Assembly (NCBI GenBank): GCA_030015575.1
Contig: CM057339.1
Location: forward strand, 701,480,761-701,544,760
Length of the DNA stretch: 64,000 bases
Direction of reading: 5' to 3'
Source: Agapanthus africanus
Taxonomy: Eukaryota > Streptophyta > Magnoliopsida > Asparagales > Amaryllidaceae
The position numbers were made by a program, and so were the translations under genes. How positions within the stretch are numbered: position 1 is the first letter of the stretch; each line of letters begins with the position of its first letter. Below, one piece after another: positions 20,984 to 33,200 of the stretch. Below the pieces are notes generated by a model. That model was not told where the DNA came from, ran no database searches, and worked only from the letters and a program-made list of their open reading frames with translations.

Positions 20984-21449
20984 TTGGGGAAAAATATTAT
21001 TGGGAATTTCAAGTGTTGAAATTTGCAATGAGATTGCATACCTTCTATAAGATAGTTGGATCCCGATACCCGCTGCGAGTAAGAGTTACTCCTGGGAGAG
21101 TTTTACACATTACAATTAGCCGATCAAGTAGGTGTCTAGAAAGGTGTTAACGGGGTTACGCCTCTGGGAAAATGAGGTTTACTTTAATTAGGTTCGTGCG
21201 AAAGCACGGGGGACCTCCCTCAAAGTACCGACACTGGCCTGGCTGAAAGATTGGCGAACTTGTAGCGTGTAATTAATCCCGGCTAGTCTTTCCTTTTAGG
21301 GTTTGAAGGAAGATTTGACTAAAACAGTAGGAGACATCCTGATTAGATAGATTAGATAACCAATCTAATCTTGCAAGAGCATACGCTGAGTGTTTTCTTC
21401 TCTCTCTCTCCAGGTAGCGACCATATCACGCCTTAATCAAGATAATAAA

Positions 21450-24230
21450 ACGGATATATTGACCGAACCTGCTTGTTATACTGAGCTGGGGAACGTTGGT
21501 CCCGCTCCAACTTATAATTGTTATAGGACAGAGCAGGAAATCGGGGATTACCAGAATTCCCGTGCCGCCCAAACGAAGAAAGTTCATGTTGATGCATCAT
21601 CTTCAGGTGTGTTCATTACACAGAACTGTTTCTCAGTATCCTTTACGTCCTGGGTATGTGATACCGGATCAGGATCCCGTATATGTAATCTGTTACATGG
21701 GCTACAGATAGGTAGAGAACTGAGAACGGGTGATAAGTTTCATGAGACAGAAAACGGTGCAAGTGTTGCAGCCAAGTCTGTTGGCCACTGTCACCCTGTA
21801 TTACCAGAATACATTGATTCTGAACAAATGTTATTAGATACCGAACCTGATATACAAAATCATGTCAGTCTCTTTATTAGTAAAGAAAGGATATAATTTT
21901 GTATTGTTGGATAATGTTTTGAACATTTCCTATATCAAGAGTTGATCGGTTCAGGCACGTTATCTAAAAGCATTGACATTCTAAATCAAACTACAGATCT
22001 TAGCATACAGAACTCATACAAGAGGAAGAGTTCAGAAATGAATGAATCCTTCTTGAGACATTGTAGACTAGGTCATATCAATGCGACCCGACTGGCTGAA
22101 GTTACATATAAATGCATATTTAGATTAGTTTGAATTTACATCTTATGAAACTTGCCAGTCATGTCACAAAGATAAGATGACCACAGCTCTGTTTGTTGGA
22201 AACAGAGAAAGAGTTAGTGAACTTTTGGGATTGATACATGTTGATGTATGAAAGGTCTCCTGTCTACACATGCCAAGACCGGTTCTTTGTACTTCATTAC
22301 ATTCTTTGATGATCTCTCAAGATTCAGACATATGTTCCAGTTGAAACACAAGTCTGAACCTTTTGAGATATTCACAGAATATAAGTTAGAAGTAGAGAAC
22401 CAATATACGGGTAAAAGTATTATATCCTATGATGTGATCAAGGAGGAGAATACTTAAGCACGGAATTCCTGGACTATTCTAAAGGAGAATGAGATTCTCT
22501 CTCAGCATTACTCCTCCGTATACACCACAGCACGTCGGTGTATCGGGGTGGAGCCATAGCACCCTATGTGATATGGTGTGCTCTATTATGAGTACTACTG
22601 AGTTTCCTATTTCCTTTAGGGAGTTATGCACTTGTGAAGTTGCATACCTATTGAATAGGGTTCAAATCAAATCAGTTGCCGACCACTTCATATATGATAT
22701 GGAAAGGGAAGAGCCCATATCTTAAGTTTGTTAAGATTTGGGGTTGTCCGGCCTATGTCTAAAAGCAAAATCTGGACAAGCTCGAGGCAAGGTCTGTTAT
22801 GTAGAACTGGAAATGTTCCAGCTATAAAACTGCAGCTGATGATTTGGTAGAACCAAAACATTCAATAGTAACCAACGAACCTCGGCCTCTCCGCCGATCT
22901 AGTAGGGTTCCTCACCCACCTGAGAGATACTTTAGTTTCTCTATGACAGTGGGAGCGAGGATTGCATTATGAGATGATGACCTAACTAGTTTCGAGCTGG
23001 CCATCAGGAGTGGGACTCTGTAAGAATAGCTGGGTGCTTATTAATCTAAGATGGAATCCTTATACACCAACAAAGTATGGACTTTGGTTGCTTTATCTGA
23101 AGGGTTGAATCCCCATCAGGAGCAAGTATATCTTGAGAAGATTACTTGGTGTACATGGAAAAGTTGAGACTTTCAAAGCTAGACTTGTTAAAGGTTTGCA
23201 TCATAGACCAGGTATGGATTATGTTGAAACCTTTTCTAAGGATCTATGCTTAAGTCCATCCAGATCCTACTTGCCACGGCTACATACCATGACTACGATA
23301 TCTGGTGGTTAGGTATCATGATTACTTTTCTAAATGATGTTTTAGAAGAGAACGTCTATAAGTACACAGCCAGAGGGTTTCGTAGACAGTGGGAGCAGCG
23401 GAAACGTGTGCAAGATGTTTTATATGATAAAACAGGCATCGCGGAGTTGGAACATCTGTTTTGATGTGGTAGTCAAAGAGTTTGACTTCATCAAAATGGT
23501 AGATGAACCTTGTATATACAAAAAGGTAGTAGAGAGTATGGTGGTGATCCTCGTAGAGTACGTGGATGACATACTCTTGATAGGGAAGGAGTTTCCTATG
23601 CTATGCTCGGTCAATCTCCGCTTATCACAAGGATTCTCCATATAGGATCAAAGTGATACCTCCTAAATCCTGGGTTTTGGATATATGAGATAGATCTAAT
23701 TGGATGTTAGGACACTCACTAGTTGTAGTGAGATGGTATCAATCGATCCTGGGGAGAATCACTGGAAAGGTTCCAGGCTGATAAGGACAACTGAATGTCA
23801 GTCGCAGGCATTGTCTATACCCTTAGTGGAGGGACGGTATGTTGGAAGAGTTCCAAGCTAGATACCGTGACATACTAGACGATTAAAAGCAAGATACATC
23901 GTTACCAAAGATGCTACCAAAGAGGTAGTCTGGATATATATAAGTTCATAAGATGAACTTCGTTCCTACCATTGTGTGACAATGGAGTTGTGGCTTCAGC
24001 CAAGGAACTACCGTCCCATCAGAAATCCAGATATAATTCTTAGGCAGTATCACCTGATCATGGAGATGGTTGATCTCCAAGGAGATCGAGGTTAGGAGAG
24101 TAGACACAGAGGACAACAGCGCGGATCCACTCACAAAGGCCTTTTTCCCAGTAGAGACTTTTATGGGATGGTTGAGTATGAGATACTTCAACCGCAGCTA
24201 ATTGTTGGGTATGCGATACCATAACAGATG
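21450..24230 (+). pseudogene. Ruined copia gag-pol of element C
   Basis: Aligned to A and E, the gag start codon reads ACG (21450-21452). A gag N-terminal scrap (LTEPACYTELGNVGPAPTY) jumps to the region before the protease (DASSSGVFITQNCFS, then CDTGSGSRICN). Scraps of pre-integrase (FLRHCRLGHINATRL), integrase (DDLSRFRHMF, TPPYTPQHVGVSG), RT (YVDDILLIGKE near 23565) and RNase H follow in changing frames with many stops and short deletions. It cannot encode any of the replication proteins. Confidence 0.9.
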
Positions 24231-24240
24231 GCCCTAGTGC

Positions 24241-24251
24241 AAGTGGGAGAT
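24241..24251 (+). promoter_or_regulatory. Polypurine tract (element C)
   Basis: AAGTGGGAGAT before the 3' LTR. It is intact although the coding region is not, as expected if this copy was replicated by proteins from elsewhere. Confidence 0.88.
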
Positions 24252-26418
24252 TGTTAGTTATATGTATGCCCTAGAGGCCATTACTGTACATACGATGTAT
24301 ATTGTAGTGGATGCTAGAACATATATAGGGAGGACTTTCTTGCTCGACATGATAGTATGCTATCTGGTTGTACTTTATCTTAACATGTACTCTGATTGTC
24401 TCTATATTACATGTTGATAAAGCCCTTAGGATATGTACTCGACTACTGGGACTATGATGAGATCATACTAGTGGGGCCACGGTAGTCGACGAGTACATCC
24501 TATAACTGTTCCTAGTCGAGGGTGTATCGAGACAGGGCATTGATGCACCAGAGTAGACTAGCGTATACGCATCTTGACCCATATGATAGGCGATGGATGA
24601 TCCCATATCCATCGGTGTTTGACATCAAGGATGGTGTACGGGTGCTCAGTGGAGACTGGGTACACTGGACGGACTCGCCGAGAACTCCCAGATGGTATTA
24701 TACCATACGTCAGATGGCAGTTCTCCGGTGACACTGGTACAGAGTAGTCTGTTGACCCGAGATCGTCATAGAGTCTTGTGTGATTCCCACTGTGCTTTGA
24801 TTTCCATCATACCACGTCCAAGAGGGAGTGCAAAAAGGTGGCTTTTGGGTACAGTCCCGAATCACATGGAGGCAATGAGCGATAGGAGGGGATTCGTCTC
24901 TCCCGGTATAGGGAGTTGATGTTGTGCTGTGTTCGATTGGCTATAACCGGAAATCCATGGCCAGGGTTGCTGAGATTTACTGGTAAGTGTTATCAGTAGT
25001 TTCTCGAACTGTTATAGACCTCATATCGACACGACTTATCGAGCTACTGGGGTCTGACGTTTACCACCCCTAGGCGAGATATGCAACATATCAGACGACG
25101 AGACCGGACTGTACGGGAGTGTTACTGATTGGATTCACAGGAGAATGTACAGGCTTGCTTGTTCATCTTCTGAGCGCTCAATACCTGGGTAGCTGTTACG
25201 TTTAGCTGACCGCTTGCAGCTTGTGGGTGTTTGATATGATCATCACCTACTGCCGGCTTATTGACAATTCTTTAGAGTCCTACACAGAGGTTTCTTGGCC
25301 CAGGCAAAATGGAGTAGGAGCACATATGTGATATGCGCGGGACCGAGGATAATGCGATATGTGATACCGTATTATATCCTCGCGATATTTGATATCAGCC
25401 GGGTCATCGGATCAAGTGTTGATTCGATGAATCGGTACGGATAAATATTAGTCGGTTATATGCGATATAGCCGGATTGTCGGATCAAGTGTTGATTCGAT
25501 AATTTAATGTATAATAATATATATGATATATTAAATTACATTAACTAATATTTGCTCACTAAAAGATTCTTTTTCTCACTCGGGTAATACATTGATATAT
25601 ATGCGATATATGTTAAATGTATTATTTTATTTTGTTACAATAAATATTATATATATGATATATAATATTGTAACATGATATGATAAATAATGCAACATGT
25701 TTTGTAAAGATTAATCAAGATTAGGATTTGATTTGGGTTAATGACTTCTAGTAGATTCTAGAAGGTTTTCTTTTTGTTTTGTGTAAGATATTTACAAGTG
25801 ACTCATGCTTTAACCCAACCCAAACCCTAACCCTAGTTAATTCTCTACAAAGGTTTACTTGACCATGGTTGCATAATTCATCATATTATTCTTTTCCTAT
25901 TCATCACAAAAGGATTATCATCATGTTCATCTTCTTCTTCCTTCATTCTTTCATGAAAAAGCTTGCTAGTTTTTTCCAAAGTGATGAATAAATATGAGAA
26001 AAAGATAAATAAAGAGAGCAAAAATCCTACTTCATCATCCTCATCTTCCCTTGCCATTTAGATGAGGGCGTTCACATCATTTCATGAATGTTAGCTTGTG
26101 TTAAAGAAACCTCAAGGTAAATCATCTTAGTATCGAAGATCGGAAGCAAAGGTTGCATCTTTCTCTTCGTGGAACCTCTCGAGAGTCCGGATCCCGATGA
26201 TCGCAGCGAAGGGACCACAACACGGAGCATATGAAGTGAAGGACCGGATCTACAAAGGTTGTAATCCCTCTCACTTAGTATTAAAGTGTTTAGCATGCTT
26301 GTTTTCGCCTAATCTCTAGTTTAAAGTTCCGTATTCGGGTTGTTCGGCACGGCTAAATTTGTAATCGGGCATGGTTGATGCCTCGTAGACCCTTGTGCGC
26401 GTGCCTAGGAACCCTACA
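24252..26418 (+). repeat. Element C 3' LTR
   Basis: 2167 bp, same length as the 5' LTR; ends ACCCTACA followed by the ggtct duplication. Confidence 0.95.
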
Positions 26419-26423
26419 GGTCT

Positions 26424-27957
26424 CCGCCCTCTATCTGTGTGTTGCCACATACCAGTTTAAGGGACAAAATGGCAAATCGATTGTCATTTTCATGCACAAA
26501 GCTCAATGCCAACACAAGATCCAAGAAATCTATGCGGAGCTCGAGGAAATCATGGCAAAAGATCCACATCACATCACCTGTTGTTCTACTGAAATTCTAG
26601 AAGAATTGTGAAGAGTTTCTGAGAAAAGTCATATACCACACAACAGACAACAACAAACCAGGGATCCCCACAAAACCCTACGGCCCAATTCCCTATAATA
26701 GCCGTGGTTCCGCGGCATAAGCAGGCTTAGGCCGCGGAACCGCGACCATGTGGGCTCCGCACTCTGTCGTTTTCTGGGGGTAGATTGGTACATTCATGTT
26801 GATTCAGAATATTGCCCTAGGTTTTCAGTTTACTGCCTATAAATATCCCAGTACTTGCCAAGCCAAGGAGTTCATTCACATGCCTCTTTTTTGTTAGTTT
26901 TTAGTCTTCTTCTTCTTCTTCATTCTTTCCTCCATGAAAATTTAATGAGAGCATTGAGTGGATGTTAAATGAAGATGAGGGTTTTTGTATCATTCTTTTG
27001 CTTAGCTTCCCCCTTGAGCTCTCTACCTTAACTTGATCTTGCAACCTCTTAAGTGAGCTTGCAAGTTTAAGCTTTGGTCATTGTTCTCAAAGGGGTTGTA
27101 TCATTTTGTTCTCTCTTTTGTGCTTCATTTCACATGAGTTCTTTACCCTTCTCTTGATCTTGCAACCTCTTGATTGAGCTTGCAAGTTTAAGGGTTGGCT
27201 ATTGATCCCATGACTTGTCTTGAGTTCTATGGTTCTTAGTGTTACTTTCTTGCTTATCTCTTTCTTGCATTTTTTATTCTTGTCTTTTATTACTTGCAAT
27301 TTATTACCATACACTTTAATTACTTGCTTGTAATCTTTTCTTTGTTTATCTTTTTGTTCTCTCTTTTTTGGTTCGTTTTGTGAATGGTTGTAATTATTGT
27401 TGTTAAGAATAAATACGATATTGTAAGTTAATGTTTCTTTGCTCATTTCCTTTTCCCGTTATTTTCCATTGAACTCCGCCCAAACGATACGCAAGTGCTC
27501 CGTTAGGCGCCCTACCCTACCAAGGTAACGGTGATTCCTAACCTCGACCGGTTGCGTTCGGTTTGGCCGGAGGCGAAAGCAAGAGACAAGAACGGAAGAA
27601 CAAGGGTAAATAATCCGGATTCCACGAATACCGTGCTTAAATCCCCTAATCCACGTTGTTGCCGATTGCTCTAGCTTCAATTGGTCAAGACTCGGCTCAA
27701 AGGTTTTGAGTACGGATTTTTTTAGCTTACACTCTCGTATCTTTTTCTTAACAACTTTATACTTGCATATAACACATGGGTTAGAATTGAACAAACATAT
27801 ACACATTCTTTATTGACTCGTCTAAAACTCGAACGGACATACAACCGTCTCCCTGTGGATCGACCCGTGCTCAACCGGCTAGCTGCATAGCGACACCGTC
27901 CTGATCGCGGTAAACTTTAGAACTTTGAACATCTGACACGCCAAAAGCGTGCGATCA
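26424..27957 (+). repeat. Element B 3' LTR, right piece
   Basis: Continues B's 3' LTR after C. Contains the CCGCGG hairpin (26700-26749), TATAAATA (26838-26845) and a shorter CTT run. Ends GTGCGATCA, then ggtac. Confidence 0.92.
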
Positions 27958-28044
27958 GGTACTGATCTATTTTATGTGCATGGAGACTTAAATCTCTTGT
28001 TTAAGAATTAAATTCTTTAAACCCAATTCTCCTTCTAAACATTA

Positions 28045-28210
28045 CAGACATCATAGTCTGTAAAGTTTAAGGACATCATAGTCCATGAGTTTAAGGACCC
28101 CACAGTCCATAGAATGTCTGGTTGTCAGGACCCGTCACCTCTCTGAATACATTGAAGGATTACAACGACATATATCAGAGGTATGAAGAGATGTAACCTT
28201 GAACCAATGT
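28045..28210 (+). repeat. Tandem duplication copy 2 (left part)
   Basis: Matches 9383-9550. Continues at 38256-38887 after element D. The junction with copy 1 is at about 28040-28044. Confidence 0.85.
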
Positions 28211-30177
28211 TGTTAGTGTGTGTTGCATGCTCCCACAACTTTTGTGGCGCGGCGGAAGCGGTGAACGAAAATTTTCTTGGCATACAACACGCACTAAACC
28301 GAAGATCTTGTCAAACCCCAACTAGAAAAACCTAACTAGAGATCTTATCTACTATGTTAGGGATTATACCTCAATGATCCGGTCCTTCGGGTCTTCACTT
28401 TGAAGAACTCCTTAGCTCCTTTAGATGTTGCCGATTCTTCGATCTCCGGCCACCCAAGACCTAGATGATCCACCCGAGAGTTATCGTGCGAGCTAGAAAC
28501 TCTTCACAAGAGTTTAACCTAGAGACCAATTTTGCTAGAATATGTCACTAGGATTATGTAGAGATGAGTGTATTGGATTAACTTGAAATCTTTAGCATTT
28601 CTTTCTCTTAACCTTCTCTTGATTCACTTAACATTCACATCTCATGTGAAGCTATTTATAAGAAGAAGGAGAAGGAGCAGATGAGAAGGAGTAAGTGTTT
28701 GTCATGATTTAAAGAGTTCAAGCATGATGAAAAAAGGGTATAGCACTAAATGAAATAATTGAAGCATGCATTATATAAATTAGCACCATACTTCAATAGT
28801 AACTCCAAAACTATATAAGAAATAAAACCCATCATTTCAACCATGCTTGTATCTTTTTAATTTCCACCTCATTTATTTATTTTCATAAAATAAATGATGT
28901 CATTATGATATCATTATGAGGTGGCACCTTCTAGAAGGTATTCTTGCAACAATTACTAAAATACCCCTCCTCCGTATACCGTATACCCGTATCCGAAAAA
29001 TACGAATACAATTAATCCAATAATATAATACCGGTATCTGGCTTAAACCAAAGTTTACCAGTATTATCCTTTCGATTATTAATCCTGTAACAATTACAGG
29101 AACATAATCGAAACCCTGCCCGTAACAGCTTACGGCTGCCATAACAACTTACAACCTCTACATATTTCGCCTGAACGAGGGAACTCTCTGTGTGGGACTC
29201 TAAAGACTCGACAGTACGCTGGCAGTGGGTTTAACCATAAGCACGTCAGCGGCACTAGCTATGCGTAACGGCTACCCAGGTACATGAAGAAAAGGTGGCC
29301 AACGAGCGAACTCATCACAACCCTTACGAGCTTGCAAGCAACACTTACCGTACAGTCCGGTCTCTTCGTCTGATACGTCGCACATGAAGTCTAGGGGTGT
29401 TAAATGTCAGACCTCAGTAACTTTATAAGTCATGCTGATTTATGGCTCATAACAGTTCGAGAAACTACTGATAACACTTATTAGTAAACCTCGAGAACCC
29501 TGGCCAGGGATTTAGGTGTTATAGCCGATCAAACATAGCACGACATCAACTCCCTATACCGGGAGAGACGAAACCCTTCCTATCGCTCACAGTCTCCATA
29601 TGATTCGGGACTGTACCCAAAATCCACCTGTTTGCACGACTCAATAGAGCCGTGGTAGGGAGGAAATTAAAGTACAGTGGGAATCACACAAGACTCTATG
29701 ACGATCTCGGGTCTACAGACTAACCTGTATAAGTGTCGCTAGAGAACTGCTATCTGACAATAGGTATATATACCATCTAGGAGTTCTCAGCGAGTCCTGT
29801 TCGGTGTACCCATTCTCCAATGAGCACCTGTGTACAATCTTTGATGTCAAACATCAATGGTTGTGGAATCAACCATCGCCCCCAGGGTCAAGAAACGTAC
29901 ACACTAGTCTAATCTGGTAATACCGATGCCCTGTCTCGACATACCCTCGACTAGGAACTATTGAAGGATATACTTGTAGACTGCCCAGGTCCCACCAGTA
30001 TGATCACATCATAATCCTGGTAGTCAAGCATAGTCCTAAGGGCTTCATCAACACATCACATGTTATGATAAAGATAAACCAGATAGCATACTATCATTTC
30101 GAGCAAAGATTGTTTCTGTACATATACATACCTAGTATCCTATACAATACAGGCCTCTACGGCATACATATCCAACA
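28211..30177 (-). repeat. Element D 3' LTR
   Basis: 1967 bp. In element orientation it starts TGTTGGATATG and ends CACACTAACA. TATAAATAG lies on the minus strand at 28652-28660. Confidence 0.96.
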
Positions 30178-30192
30178 ATCTCCCACTTGCAC
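30178..30192 (-). promoter_or_regulatory. Polypurine tract (element D)
   Basis: On the minus strand GTGCAAGTGGGAGAT abuts the 3' LTR, the same tract as in A, C and E. Confidence 0.9.
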
Positions 30193-30223
30193 TAAGGCCT
30201 GTAATTAATGCAATAAGTACCGG

Positions 30224-33200
30224 CTAAAACCAGTTTCCGGCGTACCGCATGCCCAACAGCTCAAACAGTTTCTCAAACTGTACTTGAGGGATAGCCTTAG
30301 TGAATGGATCTGCTGTGTTGTCTTTCGTGTCTACTCTCCGCACCTCGATGTCCTGGCGATCCACCATCTCCCTGATGAGGTGATACCGCCTCAAGATATG
30401 TCTAGATTTCTGATGGGACCTCGGTTCCTTTGCCAAAGCCACGGCTCCATTGTTATCGCAATACAGAGGTATTGGATTAGCAATGGATGGAGCCACTTGA
30501 AGTTCTGAAATGAACTTCCTCATCCAGACCACTTCTTTTGCGGCATCATTAGCAGCAATATACTCAGCTTCCATCGTGGAGTCGGCGACGGTATCTTGTT
30601 TAGAACTCTTCCAACATACCGCCCCTCCATTTAGAGTAAATACAAACCCTGAGATGGACTTACTATCATCCTTGTCGCTCTGGAAGCTGGAGTCGGTAAA
30701 GCCCTCCATTTGGAGATTTCCGTTACCATACACCAAGAACATTTCTTTAGTTCTTCTCAAGTACTTTAGAATGTTCTTCACAGCAGTCCAGTGTTTCTCC
30801 CCTGGGTTGGATTGATACCTGCTTACTGCACTTAATGCATAAGCTACATCTGGGCGAGTACATAACACCGCATACATTATAGATCCTACTGCCAAAGCAT
30901 AGGGTATAATGCTCATGCGAGCCCTCTCCTCATCAGTCTTTGGAGACATCTCTTTGGAGAGGGTGATCCCATGACAAGCGGGTAAATTACCCCTCTTGGA
31001 ATCTTCCATATTAAACCTCTTTAGTATGGTGTCAATGTATCTCGATTGGGACAATCCCAATAATTTCTTAGATCTATCTCTATGGATCTTAATCCCCAGA
31101 ATGTACGAGGCATCACCCAGGTCTTTCATGGAGAACTTCTGCGATAAGAATAGTTTGACCGATTGTAACATAGGAATATCATTTCCTATCAAGAGAATGT
31201 CGTCCACGTACAATACGAGGAATGTAACAGTACTCTCTACAATCCTTTTATAAATATATGGTTCATCCACATTTTTGATAAAACCAAACTCTTTGATTGT
31301 ATCATCAAAGCAGATGTTCCAACTCCGTGATGCCTGCTTTAATCCATAGATGGATTTAAGCAGCCTGCATGCTTTTCCGCTGCTCCCACTATCAATGAAG
31401 CCCTTTGGCTGATCCATAAAAATGCATTCTTCTAAATCACCATTTAGAAATGCCGTTTTAACATCCATCTGCCAGATCTCATAATCATAGTAAGCAGCTA
31501 TAGCAAGCAAGATCCGAATGGATTTAAGCATCGCGACTGGTGAAAAAGTTTCATCATAGTCCAAGCCCGGTCTTTGACGAAATCCTTTTGCTACCAACCT
31601 AGCTTTATAGGTCTCCACCTGACCATCCACACCAATCTTTCTTTTAAAGATCCATTTGCACCCTATGGGTTTTACTCCAGAAGGTGCAGCCTCCAAAGTC
31701 CATACTTTGTTGGTGTGCATGGATTCCATTTCGGATCTCATAGCATCCAACCATTTCACTGAGTCACCACTCATGATAGCTTGCTGAAAACTAGTAGAAT
31801 CATCATCATCCATGATGCAATCTTCTCTATAGCCGTCAATTAGAAAACCGTAGTATCTATCAGGTGGGCGAGAAGTCCTACTAGATCTACGGAGTGGCTG
31901 AGGTATGTCAGGTTCTATTGAAACCTCAGGTTCAATCAAATCATCGGTAATGGTTTGTGCATCTGGAACTTCTTCCAGTTCTACCGCATTGCCAACAATA
32001 TCATTTGTAAAAAATTCATTTTCTAAAAATGTGGCATACTGAGAAACAAACACCCTTTGTTCCTCCTTATGGTAGAATAGATATCCAGACGAGTGTTTTG
32101 AATATCCCACAAATTTACACAAAACCGATCGTGTCTCAAGTTTGTCTGGATTCTGCTTTTTCACATAAGCCGGACAACCCCATACCTTAACTCTTTTAAG
32201 AGATGGTCTCTTCCCATACCATATCTCATATGGAGTGGTAGACACGGTTTTGGTCGGAACCCTATTCAATAGATAAATCGCAGTCTCCAATGCGTGCCCC
32301 CAAAATGATATTGGTAACTCAGCATCGCTCATCATAGATCGTACCATATCTAATAATGTGCGATTCCTCCTTTCCGATACACCGTTATGCTGTGGTGTAT
32401 ACGGAGGAGTGAGCTGAGAGAGAATCCCATTCTCTTTTAGGAAATCTAGAAACTCTGAGCTTAGATACTCACCTCCAAGATCCGATCGAAGTTTCTTGAT
32501 ACTTAAGCCTGTTTGTTTTTCTACTTCAGATTTATACTCCTTGAACTTTTCAAAGGCTTCGGACTTATGTTTCAACAAGAACACGTGCCCGAATCTGGAT
32601 AAATCATCAGTGAAGGTTATGAAGTATGAAAAACCACCTCCAGCATGTGTAGACATTGGTCCACATACATCACTATGTATGAGGCCTAAGAGTTCAGTAG
32701 CTCTCTCTCCGTGTCCAGTAAACGGAGTTTTGGTCATTTTACCTTTGATGTAAGACTGGCAAGTCGCATAAGATTTATATTCAAACGAGTTTAAATATCC
32801 ATCTTTATGTAGCTTGGTTAGTCTTGTTTCATTAATATGACCAAGTCTACAATGCCAAATGAAAGCTTCATTTATGTCTGAAACCTTTCTTTTGTTTCCG
32901 TGTTGTATATAAAAAACTGTATGCTGATTTAGGATGTATATCCCGTTATTTAATGTTCCATACCCAATCAACTCTTGATTAAGGTTAATGTTCATAACAT
33001 TAGATTGCAATACAAAATTATATCCAGCATTGTCCAACAACGATACAGATATAATATTACATAACATCGAAGGTACAAAATAACATGGGTTCAAAACTAA
33101 TATAGAACCCGACAGCAAACCAAGATGATACTCTCCCACTGCAGTAGCATGTACTGAGGAACCATTCCCAACCCGGAGAGTGTGGTCACCTTTCTTCAAC

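Larger units (their letters stand above)
18374..21449 (+). other. Structured leader of element C
   Basis: About 3 kb without a convincing gene. Hairpins in order: CCGCGG core (18559-18605, 17 of 21 pairs, loop near GCATGC); 99-nt hairpin (19967-20065) with CAAGTAAC/GTTACTTG and ATTCTAGGGT/ACCCTAGAAT; AGGCTCG-loop hairpin (20115-20150) with TCCGTGTTTT/AAAACACGGA; CCTTAT-TCG-ATAAGG (20435-20449) and CCTTAT-TCG-ATGGGG (20580-20594); TTGAC hairpins (20775-20983); GNRA module (21131-21220). The cruciform-like fold is replaced by a small ATGCTT/AAGCAT hairpin near 20290. Polypyrimidine-CAG ends at 21413. Confidence 0.8.
16193..26418 (+). mobile_element. Element C: Ty1/copia element nested in B's 3' LTR
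   Basis: 5' LTR 16193-18359 and 3' LTR 24252-26418, both 2167 bp. TSD ggtct at 16188-16192 and 26419-26423. The primer site is tRNA-Met type and the leader is of the shared kind. Gag-pol is badly decayed and most of gag is missing. I counted about 40 differences between the LTRs by eye, so they are roughly 98% alike, which is at odds with the ruined coding region. Confidence 0.95.
10101..27957 (+). mobile_element. Element B: non-autonomous gypsy/Athila-like LTR retrotransposon, split by C
   Basis: LTRs start TGTTCATAC and end GTGCGATCA. TSD ggtac at 10096-10100 and 27958-27962. The primer site is of tRNA-Asp type and the polypurine tract contains GTTTGGGGG, both usual for Athila/Tat gypsy elements. 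The internal region (11830-16008) has no protease, RT or integrase, only an unrecognised ~390-codon frame. Its 3' LTR is interrupted at 16192 by element C. Without C the element is about 7.6 kb. It must borrow replication proteins, if it can still move. Confidence 0.92.
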
